From Euborellia annulipes (lineage: Eukaryota > Arthropoda > Insecta > Dermaptera > Anisolabididae): a stretch of 64,000 nt of DNA. Of the stretch, positions 24,060 to 34,662 are shown piece by piece; positions within the stretch are counted from its first letter, which is position 1, and the number at the start of each line of letters is the position of its first letter. The position numbers were made by a program, and so were the translations under genes. Where the stretch lies: assembly GCA_023213315.1 (NCBI GenBank), contig JAKCPI010012715.1, positions 1-64,000 on the forward strand, read 5' to 3'. The notes under the pieces were generated by a model that was given only the letters and a program-made list of their open reading frames with translations, had not been told where the DNA came from and made no database searches.

Positions 24060-24670
24060 CAAAGAGTACTAGTACTTTACTGATGTACTTTTTCAGTTTT
24101 TTTCGATTTTCTCAAAATTCACTGCAACAGATTTTGTTTAAAATTCATAAATTAAATATTTTTTAGATGCTCTTTAAAAAGTATATCAGTTAAATTTTTC
24201 GTGGAAATCGTTTGAAGTACATTTTACTGATGTACTTTTTCAGTTTTTTTCGATTTTCTTAAAATTCACTACAACGATTTTGTTTAAAATTCATAAATTA
24301 AATATTTTTTAGATGTTCTTTAAAAAGTATATCAGCTAAATTTTCCGTGGAAATAGTTTGAAGTACATTTTTCTGATGTACTTTTTCAGTTTTTTTCGAT
24401 TTTCTCAAAATTCGCTGCAAAGATTTTGTTTAAAATTCATAAATTAAATATTTTTTAGATGCTCTTTAAAAAGTATATCAGTTAAATTTTTCGTGGAAAT
24501 CGTTTGAAGTACATTTTACTGATGTACTTTTTCAGTTTTTTTCAATTTTCTTAAAATTTACTACAACTATTTTGATTAAAATTCATATATCAACTATTTT
24601 TTAGATGCTCTTTAAAAAGTATATCAGTGAAATTTTTCGTGAAAATCGTTTGAAGTACACTTTACTGATG
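24060..24670 (+). repeat. ~152-bp tandem repeat, four units
   Basis: Units begin near 24070, 24223, 24373 and 24524 with ctgatgtactttttcagttt, then ttcataaattaaatattttt and atgctctttaaaaagtatat. The unit is the middle segment of family E, which is single-copy in other members, so this is a local amplification. Confidence 0.85.
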
Positions 24671-25635
24671 TGGAAGCATTCGTAGCTCAGCGCCATCTGA
24701 TGATCAAGTTTGGGACTCAAGTGCTAAATATATCTCGACACAAAAAATCTTACCGAAGGATAAGAGAAAGTTGTGTGCTGTGCGATCAATTACACCAATT
24801 TTTTTTTTTTTTTGATATCCAACGTGTGAATGTTAAAGGTTTTCTATTTCAGTGTGATGCTTACGTGTACATGGGGCATGGGGGGAGGTGGGGGGGGGGG
24901 GGCATTGAATACTTGTCAATCAGAGACTAATCGATTTCCGAACTCAATTGCAAAGTGCTGTCTAATTTATTTTTTAAATGCAACGATAACTTGTCTGTCT
25001 GTCATTGATCTAAAAATACACACATAGTTTAAGTATATATATACTGTTAATAATATTTCTTATTTAAAAAAAAAATAATGCGGCTAAAAAAATAAAATAA
25101 TTTCTCTTCAGCTCTCTTTCTTCTGTTTTATTTAAAATAAATTTTTTTTTACTTTTATACCGTATCTTATTTATCGATTAATTCATATTTTGTCAAACAT
25201 ATTAAAAGAAAATTTGAAATAAACAATAAAAAGAATTAAATAATTAATTCTAAGAAGAGGGGGGTGGGGGGGGGGAGGTGACCTTGGCGCCGCCAAGCAT
25301 CAGGCGACAATTGACGGGGGGGAGGGAGGGAGGGGGGGGGGATGCTCGCACTCACCTCCCCTACTTTGGCCAATTTAAGATTCGCTAATCTCTCACGTTG
25401 GAAAAGAAAAAAAACTTTGAATATTCATTTATCTATAACTCCCGAACCCCTAATCCAAATTGCATCGGATTTTTTTTAATGAATTCAGAATTTCCTAGAG
25501 ATTATTTACACGAGTGTTTTTCAATCTTTTTGAATAAGCGACCCCTAATGACCCCGCAGACTAAAATCTAATAAATTAAGTCTTTTGTACAAAGGAATAG
25601 AGAAAAAGCTATTTTTTATTTCGTTTATTAAGCTA

Positions 25636-25666
25636 ACGTTTCGGTCAGATTAGCGACCATACTCAG
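25636..25666 (-). ncRNA. decayed hammerhead motif
   Basis: Minus strand CTGAGTA (G8 changed to T) with an intact GAAAC box. The G8 change should abolish activity. Confidence 0.65.
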
Positions 25667-25757
25667 GGCTGAAGGCTAGCCTTGACTCGCAGAGCCTATG
25701 GTCATTATTAAATTGCGCCTTTGGACTTTTGAGTAGTTTTATCCACACCTTTCAGCC

Positions 25758-25789
25758 CTGAGGATGGTCGCAAATCTGACCGAAATGTC
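25758..25789 (+). ncRNA. hammerhead ribozyme motif
   Basis: CTGAGGA, stem II GGTC/GACC, GAAAT, GTC. Partner of the decayed minus-strand copy at 25636. Confidence 0.78.
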
Positions 25790-26419
25790 AGCTTCAAGTG
25801 CCTAATAAATGAAATAAAAATAGCTTTTTCTTTATTCCTTTCTACAAGTTCCACTCAGCTATCGAACTCTCACTAATAAAAGACTTTTCTTTAATAGAAA
25901 ATGTTTCTTTAATAGAAAAAAATAGATTTAGCTGTTGACGGCATGCTTGAAATGGAAAATAAATAGACTTGAGTTAGAAAATGATTTGAATGTTAATACA
26001 TGTATTTCAAAAAATTTGTCAATTTTTAAACAAGCCCGAATTGTGTTTCAACTTTGCCTTTTTCTTTTTGCCAGCGACTCCCCGAGTAAGGCTTCGCGAC
26101 CCCCGTAGAGGGATTTGAAAGAACACTCTTTTACACGATGCTAAAGTTTAATAATTAGACATTTTTTTTATTATTATATCCATCCTATTAACCAGATGAA
26201 TATAAAGAGAATATTCTATTATAATTTTTCTCTACCTGTATATTAATTCTACAACCCTCTAAGACTCTAATGGTTTTGTTATAATACCGCTATAAATATA
26301 TATATATATATAGGTAAAAGAAAGTAATAAGATTAAATACTTGGATTATAATTATAAAATTTAGAAAATATAATTGTGAGTATTTAAAACTTCTTGTCTG
26401 AATTTAAAAAAAAAAAAAA

Positions 26420-27120
26420 AATAGGGGTCCGTGAGGGTCCCAACAGGGCCGCGACTCAAAAAGTTTAACAAGCACTGAACTAAAGGCCTTAAGGGATGGA
26501 TTTTATTATTTAATATATTTATGAGAAATAAGCATCTCTTTGATTGAAGACAAATTTTATTTTTTCTCAAAGGATTGAATTCTTTATAGATAAATATGCA
26601 TTCTTTTATTCTTATAGTTATTAATAAAATTTTATAAAAGCATAAAACGATGAAATAAAATGATTATTTCAAATGCTGGGAGAGCATCAATTTGTTTTTT
26701 CAAATTCGATCTGCGCCCCGAGTGCAGCCAGGGAGCCTCGCTTCACTCTCGTCTAGGCTCTTATTCTAGCGCACAATCGCTTTTCAAAAAATCTCTCTAT
26801 CTCTCTTATTTTTCGTTGGATTTGTGGCAAAATGCAAAACTGGTCTTTTCAATCAATTATAAAGCTATAGACATTTATTTATTTAACTACGACCACATAA
26901 AATGGGGGTTTATTAATTGCCTTTGACATCTTCAAATTTTATTCATTCTCTAATTATCCTAATTTATTGAAATAAACACATTTAGGCCTTGATATTGATT
27001 GAATAACTTGGTATATAAAATATTCAAGCAAAAACAATCAAATTTTAGTCTCAAAACGATCTGAAAATGATTAAAAATCGATTTTACAAATTTATTTTGA
27101 CATATTAATTTTTATTTTCT
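26420..27120 (+). repeat. family R repeat, uninterrupted copy
   Basis: Gives the empty site for the insertion in 6185-7400 (atttatgagaaataagcatc is continuous here). The stretch 26680-26880 is the most conserved between the four copies. Confidence 0.8.
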
Positions 27121-27576
27121 CTTCTTACCTCTATATATGTTAATATATATAGAGAGAAAGTATTGAATTCATGTCAAAAATTCGATGTCGAGATTTTGAT
27201 GAATATACACGTTTTGAGGTCCCCTGAATCCAATTTCTTTTTTTATTCTTATTTATAAAACTAGCAATTATATGGAAAATTGGTCTTGCTAGCTAATATT
27301 CGCGCCTCTCCTTAAACTAGTCCGCGCTAGCCGTTAATATTATTTAACAAGTAACAAAAAAATCGGCCCCATTCATTAAGATAAAAGAATTTCATTTCAT
27401 CATGTTAATTAGACAGCCAAAGAATATTGAATTTTTTTTTTTTAACACACTTTTTTTTCTCATTCACACACACATAGTTTTTTCGGCAAATTATGCCGAA
27501 TAATAATTTAATGAAGAATATAAATGGAATGAGGAAAGGCAGCCAGCATAAATAAAAACTTTTGTATTATTTCATC

Positions 27577-27609
27577 GACGTTTCGGGAGCGCGTCGCTCC
27601 CATCTTCAG
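27577..27609 (-). ncRNA. hammerhead ribozyme motif (PLE type), intact core
   Basis: Minus strand reads CTGAAGA, then a GGGAGCG/CGCTCCC stem II, then GAAAC and GTC. All core nucleotides are present. It is the left-end copy of the PLE that retains GIY-YIG. Confidence 0.85.
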
Positions 27610-27730
27610 GACCGGAAAGAAAGCACGGATAATAAATTTTAATTCCCAACACCCTCTTAATCATAAAATACCAAGAGCATTGATAAATAAATTAATTAGA
27701 AAAAATGGATACCAGCTTAGAAATCGGAGT

Positions 27731-28243
27731 TGCAACGAAGACGATACCGGTGGCAAAAAAAGCAAAATATTTTTTGCATTGGATTATTATCCTAAAATAA
27801 GTCACCAATTGAAAAAAATTTTATAATCCAAATCGCATTCAAACTTACAAACACCTTGGCATTTATTTAATCAAAAAAGTAAAACAGCTATTCATGAAAA
27901 GACAAATATTGTGTATAAAATAAACTGTTAGGGTTCCGAAGCTGGAAAATGTCCTATTTACATTGGGACAAATGCGCGCAAAGTTGGCCTACGAATACGC
28001 GAATAATTAATAAAAAACAAAACAGCTTTAGTCTACGAACACAGGCATAATTTCGACTTCAAAAATTATAAAATAATTAATCAAGATCAAAACACATTCA
28101 GAAGAGAATTTATTGAGATATTTGCAATACAAAAATATAGAGCGCAATCATGCAACTATAAAATTGATCTAGAATATTTGAGTGCACTTTATGAACTATT
28201 ATTAATAAGTCTTCTAAAATTAAAAAAAAAATATATAATTTAA
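27731..28243 (+). pseudogene. Penelope-like element GIY-YIG endonuclease remnant
   Basis: One frame interrupted by stops near 27821, 27929 and 27998 still reads as the C-terminal half of a PLE protein. There is a linker with FFALDYYPKISHQLKKIL, then EKTNIVYKINC, then GKCPIYIGTNARKVGLRIRE, then ALVYEHRHNFDF and FRREFIEIFAIQKY. VYKI, CPIYIG, the Arg of LRIRE, EH and the later Glu match the GIY-YIG nuclease layout found C-terminal to the PLE reverse transcriptase. The RT itself is absent. The remnant lies between two opposed hammerhead motifs (27577-27609 and 28611-28642), the expected PLE terminal arrangement. Confidence 0.88.
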
Positions 28244-28610
28244 TGCAATGTTTTGGAAAAAAAAATATTTTAACGTGGGAATAAATCTATTTCTGTAATT
28301 GATAAATAACTCATTTTTATAAAGTTTTTCTCTATTTGTTAAGATTAGTTTTTCTAAGAATTTTAATGTTTAATTTTATATATTAAAGACATTGATTAAA
28401 TTCTTTTAATCTATCTTGGTCGGCGTTTGAGACTGTTACTCACCTGGACAATTGTTAAAATAATATGCACAGCATACATTGTGTGAATATTTGTTGTGTA
28501 TACATTATAATGTTCTGTAAACTCAATTGCTACAATTATTTCGAAAGATTTTATAACTATATTTTGTATATTTTTTCTAATACTCTATCAATAAAAAAAT
28601 ATTTGAGGTC

Positions 28611-28642
28611 CTGAAGATGGGAGCGACGCGCTCCAAAACGTC
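28611..28642 (+). ncRNA. hammerhead ribozyme motif, one core mutation
   Basis: CTGAAGA and stem II are kept, but the second box is AAAAC instead of GAAAC. G12 is essential, so this copy should be inactive. Confidence 0.75.
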
Positions 28643-28736
28643 AATGATATAATATAAAAGTTTTTATTTATGCTGGCTGCATTTCCTCATTGAGCTCCTT
28701 AGTCAACCGTATAATAATTTGATTATGAATATACTG

Positions 28737-28830
28737 TATATCTATTGGGGTCCAAATGCCTGGGATCCGAACCCTCGACCCTTGGTATACAAGGCAGGCG
28801 CGCTACCAACTACGCCAAGCCCGAGGGCAA
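28737..28830 (-). mobile_element. SINE head, mirror of 9793-9885
   Basis: Same internal deletion as 9793-9885, so the two descend from one duplication and not from two insertions. Confidence 0.72.
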
Positions 28831-29839
28831 TATTAAATTTAATATAATTTAAAAAAACAAAAGAATTTTCTTTATATAATCGCCTGAAGGTTAGCTATTC
28901 AGTTTTAAATGATAAAGACATCATCATCATCATCAGGAAGAAGAAGAAAAAAGAAAAAAAAAGCAGATCAAAGGATAAATAGAATATAAAGATATGATGG
29001 CATTCTTTTTGTTATCGTTAGATTCCAATTTTCCTTATCAAAATAAATAAATAAATAAATAACTATAGCTAATCAAAGAGAGAAAAAAAAAAATCAATCT
29101 GTAAAAGGGGTAAAGAAAAATCAAAACAAAAAAAATTATCTTTTCAATAACGTAATATTTTTAACAGAAAATCTAAATATTATAATAACGGAAACTAAAT
29201 ATATGTCGACACAAAATAATCTGGTGTGGCATGCACAGAACACAACCTTTGGTTACCGAAGGCTGTGCGACCAGTCACAACACCAGATTTTTATAGAGTG
29301 AGATCTAATGGATATTGAAAAGATAGTAAAGAATAAATATTTTACGTTATTTATTTGTCTCTCCCATCCAAGAGAGAGCCTTATTTATTGTTACTTAACA
29401 ACAAGTGAAATCATTCTCTCTGGGTCTAATGAATCATTTTATTTAGACAAAAGATTTGCGATGGAGATAATAGAATGTTTTTAATAGTTATTTCCAAGAA
29501 TAGCAGCCGGCGAGGGGAGGTGCAGGCGCCACTTCACCTCCGCTCGCCGTTTCTTAAGCCCTAAATAATAATCGTTTGAAAAAAAAAAATAAAAAACTTT
29601 GCATATTCAATTGCGTACAACTCGCAAACTACGGCCCCAAACAAAAACAAAATATAAATAAACAAATGGTTTATTAATTCAAATATACGGGAATGTCAGA
29701 AATTAAATAAATCTCGACACAAAAAAATCTGGTGTGACGAGCACAGAACACAACCGAAGGTAAGAGAAAGTAGTGTGCTGTGCGATCAATCACACCAGAT
29801 TTTTAACCTTGCTGAATGCATGCATACAAATTCGTAAGT

Positions 29840-30175
29840 GTGAGTGTGTATGTGTGTGTGAGAGAGAGAGGGAGAGAGAGAGAGAGGCTGTGTGTGTGTG
29901 TGTGTGTCGCTCGCAGCGCTCCAGACGGCAACTTGAGCAATTCGCGCCGGTACGATCTCCGTTTTTGATCTGTCAGTCGGTTACGGTCTTTTTTTTTACC
30001 TTTTCGTGTTACTTATTTCAAAGAGTATTTATTTATTTGTGTTATATAATAATTCGTTATAGTTTTATTTTAATGTGCGTGTGTGTGTGTGTTGTGGTGT
30101 GAATTCAAAGTGATTTTCCTGCATTTGACGACACACGGGCCTGTCTGACTCTGCTGCTTCAACTTTTAAAGGTAG
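29840..30175 (+). promoter_or_regulatory. possible promoter and untranslated first exon
   Basis: A GC-richer island (ctcgcagcgctccagacgg, gcaattcgcgccggtacg) in otherwise AT-rich DNA, with GT and GA microsatellites upstream. An arthropod-like initiator tcagtcgg is at about 29974. A good donor aaag|gtagaa ends the unique block near 30170. No coding sequence follows that I can recognise, so this is a guess at a transcription start. Confidence 0.3.
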
Positions 30176-30527
30176 AATTTATTTAATTCCTTGAAAAATA
30201 TTTAATTATTTTCGACTTTCTTTTACGTATATAATAAATATAATAATTAAATTTTATTGTTAAATGTGATGAAAAAATGACAAGTGAGGTTAGGAAACTA
30301 TTAAAAAAAAAAATTTAATATTTATTCTAAAAAAAAAAACATTAATATTATCAATTAAATAATAATGCATAAACACAATTTAATCAAACAAGTGTTTTGC
30401 GTTGTATTTTTTTCATTTTCTTTAAATTCAAAGTGTATTTGATTCAGGGTTTTTCTGTCAATCTTTGTTTAGGTATCTACAGGACCTCAAACAGACTTGA
30501 CGGGCCTACTTAATAAATAAATAAATA
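30176..30527. other. AT-rich stretch
   Basis: Nothing recognised. It would be intron if the island at 29840-30175 is a first exon. Confidence 0.4.
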
Positions 30528-30683
30528 GTTTTTTTTTTTTTAACACACGCTTTTTTTTCCCATTCACCCTCACACACACATACATACAGTCTTTTCGGGA
30601 AAGTAGGCCATATAAGACTTTTTAATAATATATCTATTGGGGGTCCAGGCATTTTTATTTAAGCCATTTGATTTTTTTCTAGT
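30528..30683 (-). mobile_element. SINE fragment (tail half)
   Basis: Minus-strand tail: T run, cattcaccctcacacacaca, gtcttttcgg, then gggggtccaggcattttt. It ends before the tRNA head. Confidence 0.72.
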
Positions 30684-30901
30684 TTGTAAAAGGCTTTTGT
30701 GACCTTCATGCCAACAATTTTTTACATAGTTTTTGACAAAATTTTTAGGACAGTTATACATACATAGCTTATAATGTTTATTTAAATAAAAAAAGTTATT
30801 TAAAATTTGTCAAAATTCCCTAAACATAGGGTCACCGTGATTTATTGAGGCCAGATTCGTACGACTTCCGGAGAATCTGGGGGGTATGGAAAAATTTTAA
30901 G

Positions 30902-31167
30902 GCCCAAGGGGCTTGGAGTAGTTGGTAGCGTGCCTACCTTCTATACCGAACGTCTCGGGTTCGGACCCCAGGCAGTCCGATGATTTTATTTAAGGCATTT
31001 GGATACCAAATGAGTTAAATAAAAATGCCTGGACCCCCCAATTGATATATTAAACATACTGATTATCGTCTATGGTAAAGTCTTAAATGGCCTCAGTTGC
31101 CGAAAAGACTGTGTGAATGTGTGTGTGAATGAGAAAAAAGTGTGAATGTTTTTTATAAAAAAAAAAA
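30902..31167 (+). mobile_element. tRNA-derived SINE, complete
   Basis: Head variant gcccaaggggcttggagtag. Flanked by the 11-bp duplication aaaattttaag (30891-30901 and 31168-31178). Confidence 0.88.
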
Positions 31168-31178
31168 AAAATTTTAAG

Positions 31179-31882
31179 AAAATGATGCATTAGTTATCCT
31201 GAGGCGTGAAAAATATTCTTAAATTTAACTTCATTTATAAGCATTTTAAATTAAAAAAATAAATATTAGGCGCGACGCGGAGTAAAATTCCCCAATTTGG
31301 CCACGTTTTGTGTTCATATTAGTAAAATTAGGACTTTTCTCAGATCCGGACGCCAAATCGGACAAGTGTTCCAAATCCGGTAACCCTACCTAAACAGTAC
31401 CGGTAATAATAATAATAATACTTGAACCATTTTTATAAAATGACTCTCCTCTCCTTGAGTGATGCAAAATTGTCAATTATAAAGGGCCCGGGCCCCTTCA
31501 GGAAAAGAATTTCAAGAAAAAATGTTTTGTTTTTAAATTGAAATTTTAACCATGAAAATTACATTTTTTTTATTAGAATTTTAAGGTTAGAGCGCAAAGG
31601 GCCCGGGCCCCCTCGGAGGCCCCCTTCCCCCCTGTCTGCAGCCCTGGGTATCTATTCTAGTTAGCAAATAATTAAGATAAAATCTCTTAGGAAATTGTTT
31701 CATTGCTTGACCTGCTGTAATAATCTCATTATGATCGGATTTTATAGACAATTTGTCAAGTTTTATTAATATTACTGACGTCATCAAATAAATAACAACA
31801 TGCAATCACTTGATCATTCCATTTATCGAACGAACTATCTATCTATCTTATTAAATTTAGAAGGAGACGAAAGAGAATTTAT
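31179..31882. other. intergenic stretch with a G/C-rich MITE end
   Basis: gggcccgggcccc occurs at 31484 and 31600 and a cagccctgggtat edge at 31640, which may bound a small element. No gene. Confidence 0.45.
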
Positions 31883-32368
31883 CAATTGATATAATTTGAG
31901 ATTTACTCTTTTAAATCCGTACGATGGAGTTCACGGTAATTAAAACAAAGTATTTTACTTTATTATGCAGGAATTTTATTGCCAGACAACTGTTGTGTGC
32001 ACATTCTCACAGTTTCGGTCCGAAAAATTTAAATAAGGAAAGGACAAGGAATACATGGTATGTACTGGTTTTTAATGACATAATTTTTGAAAAAAACATA
32101 ATTGTGATGTTCATTCATTGTATTGTGAAGAAAATGAATATGTAATCATATGAAAGATTGGCCCGGTGTTGCATGAAGGTTAAGAAAACAAATTGTATGT
32201 TTCAGGCCTGATGATGGTCCTTTTCGGACCGAAACTGTGAGAATGTGCACACAACAGTTGTCTGGCAATAAAATTCCTGCATAATAAAGAAAAATACTTT
32301 GTTTTAATTACCGTGAACTCCATCGTACGGATTTAAAAGAAGTAAACCTCCAATTATATCAATATCTT
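31883..32368. mobile_element. palindromic hammerhead element
   Basis: Arms 31883-32022 and 32215-32368 are inverted copies over about 130 bp, including ccgtacgatggagttcac and gccagacaactgttgtgtgc. The right arm has a complete hammerhead core. The left kept only the GAAAC half. The spacer (32023-32214) has no recognised content. Confidence 0.78.
32208..32238 (+). ncRNA. hammerhead ribozyme motif
   Basis: CTGATGA, a strong stem II GGTCC/GGACC with a TTTTC loop, GAAAC, then TGT in place of the usual GTC. TGT fits the NUH-type cleavage rule only loosely, so activity is uncertain. Confidence 0.75.
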
Positions 32369-32440
32369 ATTAAAGTTATAGAAATATTTATTTCCTTAAA
32401 TATCATTGTATGTTAGCGAGGTGAATAGCTGAATCAATAC

Positions 32441-32618
32441 GTAGTAGAAAAATAAAAGGCCGAGCAGCTAGGTTTCTTTAATAGGGAACCCTCAGCGACG
32501 TTTCGGTCGAAGCTAGAGTTCTAGCCATGAAGATGGTCGCATAGTCGACCGAAACGTCGCTGCGGGTTCTTAAATAAAGAAATAAACATAGCTGCTCGGC
32601 CTTTTATTTTTCTACTAT
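32441..32618. mobile_element. 178-bp palindromic hammerhead-derived element
   Basis: The arms (about 70 bp) carry tagtagaaaaataaaaggcc at the left end and its complement at the right. The right half holds a hammerhead lacking C3. A related copy with one good arm is at 47150-47325. Confidence 0.72.
32527..32558 (+). ncRNA. decayed hammerhead motif
   Basis: Reads ATGAAGA instead of CTGAAGA, followed by stem II GGTCG/CGACC, GAAAC, GTC. Loss of C3 should inactivate it. The copy at 47166 shares the change, so it is ancestral to this family. Confidence 0.62.
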
Positions 32619-32776
32619 TAAATATTATTATTTTCAAGAGTGTTTATTTTCATATAACGCCCACAATCATTGATTGCATTTTGACATGTGATTATTTCGT
32701 TGTTTAAAAAAAAACTTTTATGATTCTAGGCTTTAAAATGCCAATAAAAAATGTTTTTATCTTCTTTGATTAAAAA

Positions 32777-32866
32777 AAAAAAATATATGGTGTGACCAGT
32801 CGCACAGAACCCTTATCTTGGGAAATTGAAAGTTGGGTTCTGTGCTTGACACACCAGATTTTTCGT
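32777..32866. repeat. solitary family E hairpin
   Basis: Begins tatggtgtgacc and ends gacacaccaga, with a ttgaaagttgggttctgtgc right arm. It has no family E body next to it. Confidence 0.65.
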
Positions 32867-32899
32867 GTATGATATATATTTAGTTTCCAGTGAGGTGTT

Positions 32900-33547
32900 T
32901 TTTTTTTTTTTTTTTTTTTTAAACATTCACACTTTTTTCTCATTCACACACACACTTAGCTTAGGCCATTTAAGACTTTTAACCAGGGTTGCCACATATT
33001 AAAATGCTCAATGTAGGACAATAGGAAATGGACATATATATATCAATATATATACATTTTTTAGGTGAAGATATTGATAATTTATTTTAAGTTATTTATT
33101 TAATGACTACATTCAATGTCTGAACTTATATTTTTCATCACTCTTCGCGCATTTTAATAATTTAATGTTGTTTCGAACTTTCTCATAAAATTGTACGCAA
33201 TTTTCTTTACAATTAACGCTTACAAGCAATTCCGCTTTGATTAACTCTACTGAACACTTATTTCTTTCATCCGGGCGTTTAGAAATCGATTATACAGACT
33301 TATAAAAACCAACTTAATATTTTATTTTGAAAGTAGGACACATTAGGCTTCATTGTAGGACGTAGGACATTCATTGTGATTGTAGGACTGTCCTACCGAA
33401 AGTAGGACGCGTGGTAACCCTGCTTTTAACGATACTTGTATGTTTAAATATATCTATTGAGGGTCCAGGCATTCCAATTGGTATCCAAATGCCTTAAATT
33501 AATTAATCATCGGACTGCCTGGGGTCCGAACCCGCGACTTTTGGTAC
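32900..33547 (-). mobile_element. SINE split by a hAT MITE
   Basis: The tail part is 32900-32983 and the head part 33431-33547. The break is exactly the MITE at 32984-33422 plus its target duplication. Confidence 0.85.
32984..33422. mobile_element. hAT-type MITE, 439 bp
   Basis: Terminal inverted repeats cagggttgccac and gtggtaaccctg and a perfect 8-bp target duplication cttttaac (32976-32983 and 33423-33430). It has repeated gtaggac motifs near the right end and no coding capacity. An 8-bp duplication and CA..TG ends are hAT traits. Confidence 0.92.
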
Positions 33548-33612
33548 ACAAGAGTGCCTAACTTAAATACAAAATTTCAACCTCATATCTCTATTTTTTT
33601 CTTCTTGAGATA

Positions 33613-34045
33613 CGAGTGCAGGTCAATAAGTCCGTGACTTTTTGAATGAAACAGAGGTTTATGGATAAAAAATTATTTCATTTTTCAACGTAGTCTCCTT
33701 TGAGCTCTATACTCTTTGTCCAACGTTTCTCCAATTTTTTTATCCCTTCCAAAAAATAAGATTTGTCGAGGGCATCAAAATCAAATCTCTTTTCGCCGAG
33801 GTTTGGAAACAAGAAATAGTCACTCGGGGCTAAATCCGGAGAATAGGGCGGATAAGGGAGCAATTCGTATTCACTTTTTTCCATTTTCTTTTCAAATCAT
33901 GAGGTAGTCTGCTATTAATAGATGTCAAACAAAAACTAAAACACCCAGTTGGTTCAAAGTCAGTTGATAGTTGCCTGCTGACAGGAACAGTGTTGCCATT
34001 TCAGTTAAGAGGAGGGAAATTCAAAAAGTCACCGACTTGCCCTCG
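33613..34045 (-). mobile_element. internally deleted mariner element
   Basis: Ends cgagtgcaggtc and gacttgccctcg with a TA on each side (33611-33612 and 34046-34047), and gtgactttttgaat inside both ends. The 433-bp copy keeps only the transposase 3' end. Confidence 0.9.
33678..33884 (-). pseudogene. mariner transposase C-terminal fragment
   Basis: 68 codons with PPYSPDLAPSDYFLFPNL, the block that holds the third catalytic Asp of the DD34D triad, then GIKKLEKRWTKSIELKGDY and VEK, the usual mariner ending. The first two thirds of the protein are deleted. Confidence 0.93.
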
Positions 34046-34047
34046 TA

Positions 34048-34662
34048 TTTTATTCAAAAAAAGTTAGTGCGGTCACTCACACCAGATTTCTCTTTGTTTT
34101 TGTAATTATTTTTTTTTTTTCTCCGAATCTCCAAATGTATTTTCTTTAATATTCTTCAATTACCAATTTGTTGTTGTTGTTTAATTAAAAAAAAAAAAAA
34201 AAAATTGAATTTTTCTAATATACAAACAAACGTTTTTGTTTTAAATAATAAAAAAAAATAGATTCCATTTTCTATGATCTCAGTTTTCTTCTCTCTCTCT
34301 CGTTCTCTTCAGTATCAGTTGCAAGATAGAGAGACAGAGCGTTTTGTTTTTGTTGTATATTTGATCTCTGATGGAATGGTTAAGGAGTGGGGGGAGGAGA
34401 GGGGGGAACCTCTCTTTTTGAAAATGAGAACTTTCTTTTGTTAATATTATATCAACAACGACAACAAAAGAAAATTGTAACTTTTATTTTTGGAAAGGCA
34501 AAGTTTTTTTTTCCGTACTTTGGGAAAGTATTAGTATCTTGAAAAATAAATTTTTTTTTATAAATCTTTACGTTTCAGGTCTTTACCGGGCATATTGAAT
34601 CTTCCGAGGCATTTTAATGTATTTTTTTAGTAATTCAATATTTGATTATAGCTGTAGTAATG
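34048..34662. other. AT-rich stretch
   Basis: Contains a clipped family E hairpin arm at 34065-34090, poly(T/A), and a purine-rich block at 34380-34410. No gene recognised. Confidence 0.45.

Larger units (their letters stand above)
25588..25856. mobile_element. palindromic hammerhead element nested in a hAT-like element
   Basis: Inverted arms (25588-25672 and 25752-25856) share the tacaaaggaatagag and aaaaagcta segments. Each holds a hammerhead, the left decayed and the right with a complete core. The spacer is about 80 bp. It lies inside the repeat at 25515-26132. Confidence 0.75.
25515..26132. mobile_element. hAT-like element with gagtgttt ends, host of a hammerhead palindrome
   Basis: Ends gagtgtttttcaatc and gatttgaaagaacactc, flanked by atttacac and ttttacac (one mismatch). 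aagcgacccc and cgcgacccccg lie near the ends, as in several hAT families. It interrupts family B sequence. Confidence 0.78.
27530..28691 (+). mobile_element. Penelope-like element with inverted, ribozyme-bearing ends
   Basis: Both ends share about 75 bp in inverted orientation (27530-27609 and 28607-28691): gaggaaaggcagccagcata on the left and its complement on the right, each carrying a hammerhead core. The left core is intact. The right has GAAAC changed to AAAAC. The interior holds the GIY-YIG pseudogene and AT-rich sequence. Only about 1.1 kb survives, so the RT region is deleted. A shorter copy with the same end lies at about 9920-10060. Confidence 0.82.
27125..29805. repeat. right arm of the 21-kb-spanning inverted repeat
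   Basis: Mirror of 8811-10400. It additionally retains the GIY-YIG-bearing PLE (27530-28691). Divergence by eye is low (few per cent) over 28700-29700, so the duplication is recent relative to other repeats. Confidence 0.82.

Noticed and set aside
24060..24670. CRISPR-like array
   Set aside because: The repeats are contiguous 152-bp units without unique spacers, in eukaryotic DNA.
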